NCBI GenBank assembly: GCA_900546385.1
Contig: URCT01000035.1
Span: forward strand, 1-20,155
DNA from: an uncultured Eubacteriales bacterium
GTDB taxonomy: Bacteria; Bacillota; Clostridia; Oscillospirales; CAG-382
Direction: 5' to 3'
Length of the DNA stretch: 20,155 nt
Under the pieces are notes generated by a model. The model did no database searches. It was not told where the DNA came from and worked only from the letters and a program-made list of their open reading frames with translations. The translations under genes were made by a program, and so were the position numbers. This document shows positions 1-8,100 of this stretch, one piece after another (the stretch's first letter is position 1; each line of letters begins with the position of its first letter).

Positions 1-880
1 GGTCAAGTGTATAAAGACGTTCTTTTTCGCGCAATTTCCGGTCACGGTAATCACTCGGCGAAATGCCGTAAAAATCGCGAAACGCTTTGCTGAACGAATA
101 GATGCCAGAATACCCGAGTGTGCGGGCGATTTCCGTAAGCGACAGCTTTTGCTCGTATATCAAGGCTTTGGCCGCCTCAAGACGCTTTTGGGTATAATAG
201 GCGGTAATGGTTTGGCCGGTGGTTTTCTTAAAGCAAGCCGAGAGATAGCTGTAATTGTAGCTTACGGCTTCGGCCACCTCCGTAAGTGTATGGAGCGTAA
301 ACAAATGCGTATTGATGTAATGCTCCACGTGGCGGCACAGGTCTTTGGCGGTGGGATTGGCGGAGAGTGCCTGCGGTTTCTTATCCGCCATGCCGCGGAG
401 CATCCGCAAAACAAGCGTCTCTAACAGGTGTTCTAACATTTCGGAAGTATACAGATCCTCCGTCTGCAATTCCTCGGTGATTTTTGCAATCAGCAGCGGC
501 ACAAACGCATCGCGGAAGGTGCGTTTATCCGGTGCGATATTATCGAGCCACAAATGGTTGAGCCGTTCAAAGTAACCTCCGCCATTGACCGAAAACGTGA
601 CAAACCGCTGGTGCAGCACCGTTCCAGGCTTGACCTCCAGCCGATGGTATTCATACGGAAACGACACGAAAATATCGCCCGTATGCACCTCATGCGGCGT
701 GTCGTTGCAATAGGAAACGCCCTCGCCGTCCAAAATGCAGGTAAGCTCATACTGATTCCCGTGAAAATGCTGCGGCAGAAACAGCGTCTTGTCATCCACC
801 GCGCCTTGCCCGGAATGTCCCATGGCATAGCTGCCAAGATACCTTAAACAGTCGATCTGAATTTTCGGAAACGCTTTCAT
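1..880 (-). CDS. AraC-family transcriptional regulator with cupin sensor domain (3' end cut by the window edge)
   Basis: I translated this by hand from the minus strand: 293 codons from ATG at 880 to the window edge with no stop, so the C-terminus is missing, probably by only a few residues. The N-terminal half (about 30-100) is a cupin-like sensor with LPQHFHGNQYELTCIL and HTGDIFVSFPYEYH. The C-terminal part (about 178-285) is an AraC/XylS double helix-turn-helix with TLTEVAEAVSYNYSYLSACFKK and LSLTEIARTLGYSGIYSFSKAF, followed by the family hallmark GISPSDYR. The start is supported by GAAAGGGTG just upstream. In this family the cupin binds a sugar-like ligand and the HTH pair binds near the target promoter. 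The gene is divergent from the esterase/rhamnosidase operon, so it is likely its activator; that role is inferred. Confidence 0.93.
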   Translation of the reverse strand, partial: MKAFPKIQIDCLRYLGSYAMGHSGQGAVDDKTLFLPQHFHGNQYELTCILDGEGVSYCNDTPHEVHTGDIFVSFPYEYHRLEVKPGTVLHQRFVTFSVNGGGYFERLNHLWLDNIAPDKRTFRDAFVPLLIAKITEELQTEDLYTSEMLEHLLETLVLRMLRGMADKKPQALSANPTAKDLCRHVEHYINTHLFTLHTLTEVAEAVSYNYSYLSACFKKTTGQTITAYYTQKRLEAAKALIYEQKLSLTEIARTLGYSGIYSFSKAFRDFYGISPSDYRDRKLREKERLYTLD

Positions 881-911
881 CCGCCGCACCCTTTCACGCG
901 TATTTTTCTTT

Positions 912-940
912 ATCGTATCACAAATCGCCGTCCGTGTCAA
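912..940 (-). promoter_or_regulatory. Sigma-A promoter for the AraC-family regulator
   Basis: On the minus strand, TTGACA (940-935) is a perfect -35 and TACGAT (917-912) a 4/6 -10 match, with a 17-base spacer. Transcription would start about 25-30 bases before the regulator's ATG at 880. It lies back to back with the promoter of the esterase operon. Confidence 0.6.
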
Positions 941-1024
941 GAAACAAAACAACGGTTTTTCCGCTTTTTCGCCGAAAACGGGAAAATATCCAAAATATTA
1001 TTAAACAACTCCAAAAACAAAGCA

Positions 1025-1053
1025 TTTACAAAAATGCCGCCGTCCGCTATAAT
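1025..1053 (+). promoter_or_regulatory. Sigma-A promoter of the esterase-rhamnosidase operon
   Basis: TTTACA (1025-1030), a 17-base spacer and a perfect TATAAT (1048-1053) lie about 48 bases before the ATG at 1101. A strong ribosome binding site AAAGGAG (1087-1093) sits 7 bases from that ATG. The region upstream to 940 is AT-rich and has room for an AraC-type operator, but I could not define a convincing direct repeat there. Confidence 0.75.
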
Positions 1054-1100
1054 GGTATTGTTAAAATTACCCAAACTGCAAGACTGAAAGGAGTATACAA

Positions 1101-4100
1101 ATGCGAAAAATCACAACATGCTTACTCAGTGCCGCGTTGTTTTTCGCCGGTTCGCTTGTCTGCCGCGCTGTGCCGATTACGGATCTATCCGAAATTTCGG
1201 ATCTTGGCGGCAGCTATGAACTGACCGCCGACGCGGTCTTACCCGACGATTTCACGCCGATCGGCTCTGCCGACGCGCCGTTTACCGGAACCTTTGACGG
1301 CGGCGGCCACGCGGTAAGCATGAGCGGCAAGGCCGGTCTGTTCGGTGCCGCCGAAAATGCCGAAATCCGGAATGTCTCCGTCATCGGCACGGCAAGCGGC
1401 AAAAGCACGGTCGGCGGCATTGTATCCGCCGCCAAAGGCACGGTCATCGAAAACTGCTCGTTTGACGGCTATCTGACGCCGGATGTCAGCGGCTTTACCG
1501 CCTATGCCGGCGGCATTGCCGGTACGACCGACAAAAAAACCGTCCTCCGGAACTGCGTTGTCAACGTCAAAGTGACGCTTGCCGACACGGCCTATCGGAC
1601 GAATATCGGCGGCATCGTGGGCTTAAACCGCGGTTTGATTAGCGGCTGTCATGCAGACGGCAGACTTTCGGCCGAAGCCTCTCTCTACCGCCTCACGATC
1701 GGCGGTATTGCCGGAGAGAACCGCGGCGACGTTACCGGCTGTTTCAATACCGCTTCCATTTCCGGCACGGCGGCCGCCGAGGGCATTTCGGTATTTGCCG
1801 GCGGCATTGCAGGCTACAACCAAGGTTCGCTTTTCCGGGTGGAAAACAGCGGCAAAATCGCGGCTTCCGGAAAGAGCATTTATCCGGGCTATGCCGGCGG
1901 TATTGCCGGTGCGAACGTCAACGGAACGATAACGCTTGCCAAGAACGGCGGAAGTATTACGTCCAAAGCCGCGTTTATCGGCGGCGGCACGGGACTCAAT
2001 CTCGGCTACAAGGCTGAAACAAGCCTTGACAACGCATTAAACACCGGTGCGCTTACCGGTGCCAACAGCGTTGTCGGCGGCATTGCGGCAAACAACACGA
2101 AAACCGCACACGAAGAAAGCGACGCCGGAATCTCTTCTTCCTTAAATATCAGCGAAGCCGCCGGAATCGGCAAAAACACGGCAAGCCTTTCCGGCATATA
2201 CAGCACCGGCAAGGATGACGGTCTTTCCACCTCGGTTTCGGAAGCGGCCTTGCGCAAGGACGGCGTTCCGGCACTCGAAGGTGTGGCAGAGGAATGGGTG
2301 GCCAACACCGACATTTCGGCGCTGCCCGACCTGCTTATCGTGCGTGACGAAAACACGCCCGAACTGATCGCGTCCACCGGCGCAGGCAGCAAGCGCGCCT
2401 ACTGCCTCTACACGCCGGCAAGCGGCACGGACGCACGTGCATTCTATGCGGTCTACTACGACGGCACGCGCTATCTTTCTTCGTCCGCCGTCACCGCCGA
2501 GCCGCAAAACGGCTTTACACGGCTTACCGCCTCGAACATTCCCGAAAACGCAACCAAAATCCGCTTTATCGCGTTTGAAAGCGCGCTTTCGGACAGCATT
2601 CGCCCGGCATCGGTTGCGGCAGCGGAAATTTCGCTTGTCGAACAAGAGGAAGAAAACAGTCTCAAAGGCAAAAACATCGTTTGTATCGGCGACAGCCTGA
2701 CGGAGGGCGATTACGGCTCGAATCCGGTCGGCACCATGAACGTTCACGCCGAAAACTATCCGTATTTCCTTGCGGAAATCACGGGTGCAAACGTCAAAAA
2801 TGCCGGTCGCTGCGGCTATTCGGCAGAGCTATACTACAACAATCAGCTTTCCAAAGTCGCGCTTTCCGAAGAGACCGACATCGTTCTCATCATGCTCGGC
2901 ACGAACAATGGGTTAACAGACACCATCGACGCCGACACTTCGGCTTCCCACTACGCCTCCTACGCCAAGACCCAGACCGGCTACTATGCGCGTATCGTCG
3001 AGACCTGTATGGAACGAACAAACGGCCGGGCGCAGATCATTCTGATGACGCCGCCAGTCACTACCCAACGAAACCGCTCGTCTTTGGAAACAACCGTAAG
3101 CGTGATCAAAAAGTTCGGCGAAAAATACGGACTTCCGGTCATCGATAACTATTATGCCTGCGGCATTACCTATGAAAACATCGGTAGCTATATGCCGATC
3201 GACGAGCTTCACTGCGGCTACACCGGCTACAAGCTGTTGGCAAATTATATTGCAAGCCGCGCATCCGACATTTACAAAGATTTCAAGCCCGAAAGCTATG
3301 CGCTTAGCTACAAAACCGTTTCCGAACCGGTCGGCTATATGGGTCGTTGGTTCGACAAAGATGTAAATGGCGTAACCTGCAAGGCGACCTTCTCGCAGGG
3401 CGCGGAATTCTACTTCAAGGTTTCCGGAACAAGCAAGGTCTGGTTAAAGCTCCATTCGACCGCCTCTCCCGCTCCGGTCATTGCCGTGTCGATTGACGGC
3501 GGTGTGCCGAAACGCATGACGACAGTCAAAGAGGGACGCTTGCTCATCGCGGAAAACCTTTCCGAAAGCGAACACACCTTCCGCATCATCGTGGACGGCT
3601 TCAACGAATACCAAGAAAAATGGACGAGTGCCATGGGCTTTGTTTTGGAATGCCCCGAGGTGGAGGACGGCGGCACAATCACGGGACTTCTCCCGACCAA
3701 TCCCGTCATTCTCTACTATGGCGACAGCATTACCGAGGGCATCAATGTGCTCGGCACCGGCTCGACGCCGGACAGCAACTCCGCCTCGAACGAATATCCG
3801 TTTATCGCGTCTCACCTGTTGAACGCCGTTTCCTACACAAACGGCTTCGGTGCCAGCGGCGTGACGCGCGGCGGCAGCGGCGGCGTTCCGAAATGCCTCG
3901 ATGTCATCGATTCGCTTTATAACGGTATGCCGCTTTCCGAAACGCCGGCTCCGGCAGCGATTGTCATCAATCACGGACACAACGACCCGACAAGCGACAG
4001 TGCCGCCTTTACCGAAGCGTACACGGCAGTCTTGAAGCGGCTTCGGGCAAAATATCCGAACACGCCGATCTTCGCGGTATCGCCCTTTGCCGGTATGCAC

Positions 4101-5141
4101 AACGCCGACATCAAAGCAGTTGTGGAAGCCTTGGGCGACAACAACGTCTTTTTCGTTGACAAGCCTTCGTTCTCTTATACCACAAGCGACGGCGCACATC
4201 CCGACAAAAACGGTGCAAAAACTCTCGGAACATATCTTGCAAAAGAGATTGCCGCCAAGACCGACCTTGCAAAAAGCGCCGCGAACAGCGTCGTTAACAC
4301 CGGTGGCAGGGAAAACGAGGAAATCAATATGGCAAAAATTTCAAGTCACGAAAAAATCGCGCTCTGGGAAAGCGGAACGATTCCGTACGATAAAGGGGCG
4401 GACACTTTACAGGCAACCATACGCGCGTATCTCGCCGACGGCGCAGACAGTGCAGTCGTCATCTTTCCGGGCGGCGGCTACTTTCAGCTGTCCGATGACA
4501 GCGAAGGCACAGCCATTGCCAAGGCGTACAACAAAAAGGGCGTTTCGGCCTTTGTAGTCAACTACCGCTACAAGCCCTATGACGGAAACGCCATTTTGGC
4601 TGACGGCATTCGCAGCGTGCAATTTGTACGCCGCTATGCAAAGGATTTTGGAATTGATCCGGAAAAGATCGCCGTTTGCGGCTTCTCGGCCGGCGGACAT
4701 CTTGCCATGCTCGTCTGTGAGAAAGCAAACACCTTTGTTTCACCCGTTTCCGACAGTATTTCTGCGTATAACGCCCATCCGAACGCCTGCATTCTCGGCT
4801 ATCCGGTCGTAACGCTCGGCGACGGCACCTATCCCACCATGCCGGAAATCTTCTTGGGCGACAAAAAAGACGACGAAACGGAAATCGCCAAATATTCCTA
4901 TACGTACAATTTAGACGATATGCCGTCCACTTTCGCCTTTTACGGCGAAAAGGACACGGCTGTGAATTTTTCCAAAAATGCCGAAGCGATTACCGCCGCC
5001 TTAAAAGCCGCCGGGAAAACGGCTGAATGCCATGCGTTTTCCGATGCCGGCCACGGTGTCGGACTCGGTGAGGGCTATGCGGACTATTCGCGTTGGCTTG
5101 ACCTTTCGGTGTCCTTTTTGCAGAACGCATTTAACGCTTAA
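1101..5141 (+). CDS. Exported multi-domain esterase: GLUG repeats, two SGNH hydrolase modules, one alpha/beta-hydrolase
   Basis: The protein has 1346 residues and a signal peptide (1-23, probable cleavage after CRA). Residues 105-330 carry GLUG-type repeats. SGNH module 1 (about 524-735) has GDSL with S532, GTNN with N602, and D701-E-L-H704. Residues about 736-855 look like the CE2 N-terminal beta-sandwich. SGNH module 2 (about 866-1055) has GDS with S876, GHND with N961, and D1030-G-A-H1033. The C-terminal alpha/beta-hydrolase (about 1077-1346) resembles BD-FAE/acetylxylan esterases, with PGGGY oxyanion loop at 1123-1127, GFSAGGH with S1196, D1285 and H1318. All three catalytic sets appear intact. 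Families of this kind remove acetyl or other acyl esters from plant polysaccharides; the substrate here is inferred from the rhamnosidase encoded 23 bases downstream. No SLH, sortase or lipobox anchor is evident, so it may be released or held by the GLUG region. The start follows AAAGGAG at the right spacing. Confidence 0.9.
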   Translation: MRKITTCLLSAALFFAGSLVCRAVPITDLSEISDLGGSYELTADAVLPDDFTPIGSADAPFTGTFDGGGHAVSMSGKAGLFGAAENAEIRNVSVIGTASGKSTVGGIVSAAKGTVIENCSFDGYLTPDVSGFTAYAGGIAGTTDKKTVLRNCVVNVKVTLADTAYRTNIGGIVGLNRGLISGCHADGRLSAEASLYRLTIGGIAGENRGDVTGCFNTASISGTAAAEGISVFAGGIAGYNQGSLFRVENSGKIAASGKSIYPGYAGGIAGANVNGTITLAKNGGSITSKAAFIGGGTGLNLGYKAETSLDNALNTGALTGANSVVGGIAANNTKTAHEESDAGISSSLNISEAAGIGKNTASLSGIYSTGKDDGLSTSVSEAALRKDGVPALEGVAEEWVANTDISALPDLLIVRDENTPELIASTGAGSKRAYCLYTPASGTDARAFYAVYYDGTRYLSSSAVTAEPQNGFTRLTASNIPENATKIRFIAFESALSDSIRPASVAAAEISLVEQEEENSLKGKNIVCIGDSLTEGDYGSNPVGTMNVHAENYPYFLAEITGANVKNAGRCGYSAELYYNNQLSKVALSEETDIVLIMLGTNNGLTDTIDADTSASHYASYAKTQTGYYARIVETCMERTNGRAQIILMTPPVTTQRNRSSLETTVSVIKKFGEKYGLPVIDNYYACGITYENIGSYMPIDELHCGYTGYKLLANYIASRASDIYKDFKPESYALSYKTVSEPVGYMGRWFDKDVNGVTCKATFSQGAEFYFKVSGTSKVWLKLHSTASPAPVIAVSIDGGVPKRMTTVKEGRLLIAENLSESEHTFRIIVDGFNEYQEKWTSAMGFVLECPEVEDGGTITGLLPTNPVILYYGDSITEGINVLGTGSTPDSNSASNEYPFIASHLLNAVSYTNGFGASGVTRGGSGGVPKCLDVIDSLYNGMPLSETPAPAAIVINHGHNDPTSDSAAFTEAYTAVLKRLRAKYPNTPIFAVSPFAGMHNADIKAVVEALGDNNVFFVDKPSFSYTTSDGAHPDKNGAKTLGTYLAKEIAAKTDLAKSAANSVVNTGGRENEEINMAKISSHEKIALWESGTIPYDKGADTLQATIRAYLADGADSAVVIFPGGGYFQLSDDSEGTAIAKAYNKKGVSAFVVNYRYKPYDGNAILADGIRSVQFVRRYAKDFGIDPEKIAVCGFSAGGHLAMLVCEKANTFVSPVSDSISAYNAHPNACILGYPVVTLGDGTYPTMPEIFLGDKKDDETEIAKYSYTYNLDDMPSTFAFYGEKDTAVNFSKNAEAITAALKAAGKTAECHAFSDAGHGVGLGEGYADYSRWLDLSVSFLQNAFNA
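1413..2090 (+). repeat. GLUG-type protein repeats (about 8 copies, 32-residue period)
   Basis: Within the esterase, GG-I-(A/V)-(G/S) units recur at residues 105, 137, 170, 201, 234, 266, 294 and 326, each followed by a loop such as xNRG or xNQG. This spacing fits the GLUG motif found in surface and adhesion proteins and predicts a right-handed beta-solenoid. The DNA copies have diverged, so this is a protein-level repeat. A role in binding glycan or cell wall is inferred. Confidence 0.75.
4317..4331 (+). promoter_or_regulatory. Possible internal translation start for the alpha/beta-hydrolase module
   Basis: Inside the esterase gene, GAGG (4317-4320) lies 8 bases before an in-frame ATG (4329, M1077). 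That ATG falls exactly at the boundary of the C-terminal alpha/beta-hydrolase, whose free-standing relatives start at about this point. Starting here would give a 270-residue protein without a signal peptide. It may be a working internal start or a relic of a gene fusion. Confidence 0.3.
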
Positions 5142-5146
5142 CCGAT

Positions 5147-5154
5147 AAAGGAGG
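5147..5154 (+). promoter_or_regulatory. Ribosome binding site deciding the rhamnosidase start
   Basis: AAAGGAGG, a full anti-16S match, starts 5 bases after the esterase stop codon. It is 10 bases from ATG at 5165 but only 1 base from an in-frame TTG at 5156. The ATG is therefore the start, and it gives a clean signal peptide beginning MKKRHITLL. Confidence 0.8.
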
Positions 5155-5164
5155 TTTGCAATTC

Positions 5165-8100
5165 ATGAAAAAACGACACATCACACTGCTTTTGGCGTTT
5201 GTACTCTGTTTTTCGCTTTTCGCTGTCGGCGTAAGCGCCGTATCCTACAACGGCACGGCGACACCGCTTATGGAAACGACGACCGGCGAATACGGAAAGC
5301 TCATCTGGAAGCAGGATTTTGAAGGTGCTGCAAGCATCGGCGATTATCGCTACGACATCGGCTACGTTTCGCCGTATGCCGCAGACGGTGCGACGCTTTC
5401 CAACACGTCTCTTGTTTGGACGGGCGACGGCGACGGCACGAACCCGACATTTACCATTGTCGATAACCCGGTCGGCGACGGCAAGGTGCTTTCCATGCTC
5501 GGAAAAACCACCTACCCGATCTACCGTCTGAATTTCGGCAGAGAAAAAGACATCATTTCCAAGCCCGGCAAATACACGCTTGTGGTTCATGCCTACGACG
5601 GCGGAAAAGGCTATGCTGCTAACTGCCGCTTCCTTATCAACCGCTGCTATGACGGTGCACCGGAGGCCGGTGCCATCCGCTTCGGTTCGGATTCTTTCAA
5701 GAAAAACGCCTACACGTTCACCATCTGCACCAAAGAAGAATTCCAAGCTACCAGTCTTACGGAAACGAGCTACACCAATTCCAATGTTTTCGCGCTCCAA
5801 TACGTGTATTTATTCATGTTTGGCGGCAACGGCAAGACCTGCTACTTCGACAACATTGAGCTATGGTATGACGAATATGCCGACATCACCTTCCACACGG
5901 AAGCCAAAAACGACGGCATGGCAAAAGACCTCGAAACGCTTTTCCCGAACACGCACAAGAGCTATCTTCCGGGCACGGCGCTTCCCAAGCTTTCGGTTCC
6001 CGGCAGCGGCTATCGGTTTGTCGGCTGGTCGAAGGCAAAGGACGACGCGTCGCAGATCGTGACAACCGCCGAAGCCGGTCTTTACGACCTGTATGCCATC
6101 TATGAGGATGCAAACGGCGACGACCTTGCAGGGCTTGAAACCTACATGACGCCGTATGAGATGATCCTTCTCACGTCGCGTCTGCACGCCGTCTTATCCG
6201 GCAATACAGCCGAGCTTCCCGAAAACGCCGCTTTTGCAGATTATCTTGCCTATGCCGAAAAGTATGCGCTTCTTCCCTCCTCCGGCTTTGGCGATTACAC
6301 GAGAGCCATCACGCGCGGCGAAGCAGCCGAAATGTTCTATAACGCGCTCCCGGCAGACGGACTTACAGCCATCAACACCATCAAAAGCATTCCGGATATT
6401 GAAGACTATCAAGGCTTTTATGAAGCCGTCTACGCGCTTTACCGCAGCGGTATTTTGGGCGGTGTGAACAACCGTGGCTTCTTCCGCCCGTATGAAACGC
6501 TTCTCCGGGTCGATTACGAAACGCTCGTTTCGCGCGTGGCTGACCCCGAAGAGCGCGTCCGTCAGACGCTTGAAGAAGCAATCCTCGACAAGGCAGGTAC
6601 GATCCAATTGGAAAAAAACACCCAAAAGACATTTGACGCGGCGTTTATTTCCGCGCCCGAAAGCTATCTTGCGACCTTAGAGGAAATGCCCTCGTACACT
6701 CTGCCGCTCGGCGATTGGATCGGTCCGACCGAATACACGCGCTACTACTTACAGCGCAAAATAAACATCTCCAAAACGGTTTCCAAAGCCGAAATCGAAT
6801 TTCAGAGCAGCCTGCCGATCGACTTATTCATCGGCAACACGCAGATTCCGACCGAAAAGGTGAACGGCTGGCACTTGACCGGCGTCAAGGATGTGACAAG
6901 CGCCCTTGCAAGCGGCACGAATTTCATCAATGTCCGCGGCTATCTGTCGGATAACACCATGCATTTCCTTGCCGGTGTGCGCGGCTGTCTTTCGGTCACC
7001 TACACCGACGGCACGACCGAAAACTTTGATACAAGCAACGGCTTTACCAACAGCGGCATGTGCGGTTTCTGGGCGAACAGCGAACAAGAAGGCTGGCAGA
7101 CAACCACACTGTCCGGTACTCGAAAAATCCATAAAACCAAGCTGCATCCGCGGCTTCGCACGCGTGCAATGTATATGCGCAGCGGCTTCCTCGCCGAAAA
7201 GGAAATCGAAAAAGCAACGCTGTATGCCACCGCACAAGGCTTATATGTTCCCTACCTCAACGGCGAACGCGTGACCGACGCACGTTTTCTTCCCGGCTCA
7301 ATGCAATATCTTACGGAATATCAGGTCTTTGATGTAACCGAATTCGTTCACACCGGCAAAAATATTATCGGCGCAGAGCTTGCAAGCGGCTTCAACAACA
7401 GCGAATCCTGGGGTGCTTTCTACAACAACATTCCCTCTCTTATGATGCAGCTTGAGATCGAATACACCGACGGCACAAGCCTTGTCATCGGCACGAACAA
7501 GAACTGGCAGGTCACCGCTTCGCCGCGCGTTGAAAACGATATCCAGTTCGGCGAACGCTACGACGCACGTTTGGAAACCGCAGATTGGTGCTCCGACTTA
7601 AACGCCGGAAGCTGGGCAAGTGCCGAAGAACACTCTGTCACCGGTAAAACGCGCTCCCAAGAGCATTACGAACCGGTTCGCATCAACAACGAAATGACCG
7701 CAAAAACGATCTTTACGCTTGCCGACGGCTCAATCTGCTACGATTTCGGTCTGAACTCCACCGGCCGCGTAAAGCTGATTCTTAGGAACACCAAGCCCGG
7801 TGAACAGATCCTCATCCGCTATTGCGAATCCTTAAACGGTTCGGAAACGCTCGGCTACACGGCCAACGTTTCGGAATACGGCGACGTTTACTTCTACAAG
7901 GACACCTATGCCGACGGCAGAGCGTGCTACGGTGCGCGCAACCTCGACACCTACATCTGCAAGGGCGCGGAGGAAGAAGTTTATATTCCGGAATTCACCT
8001 TTACCGGCTTCCGCTATATCTATGTTTCCGGCTATTCCGGAACGTATGATATCTCGACCGTCAAGAAGGTTGAAATGTACAACGACCTCGATGTGACCGG

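Noticed and set aside
1413..2090. DNA tandem repeat or CRISPR-like array in the GGCGGCATTGCCGG-rich stretch
   Set aside because: The periodicity of about 96 bases is coding: it reflects GLUG protein repeats with diverged DNA and no identical repeat-spacer pattern.
3444..4199. A 251-codon open frame on the minus strand inside the esterase gene
   Set aside because: It is antisense to the second SGNH module, whose catalytic motifs are intact, and its translation is arginine- and valine-rich without any recognisable motif.
5138..5800. A 220-codon open frame on the minus strand at the start of the rhamnosidase gene
   Set aside because: It is antisense to the ribosome binding site, signal peptide and N-terminal module of a real gene and has no recognisable domain.
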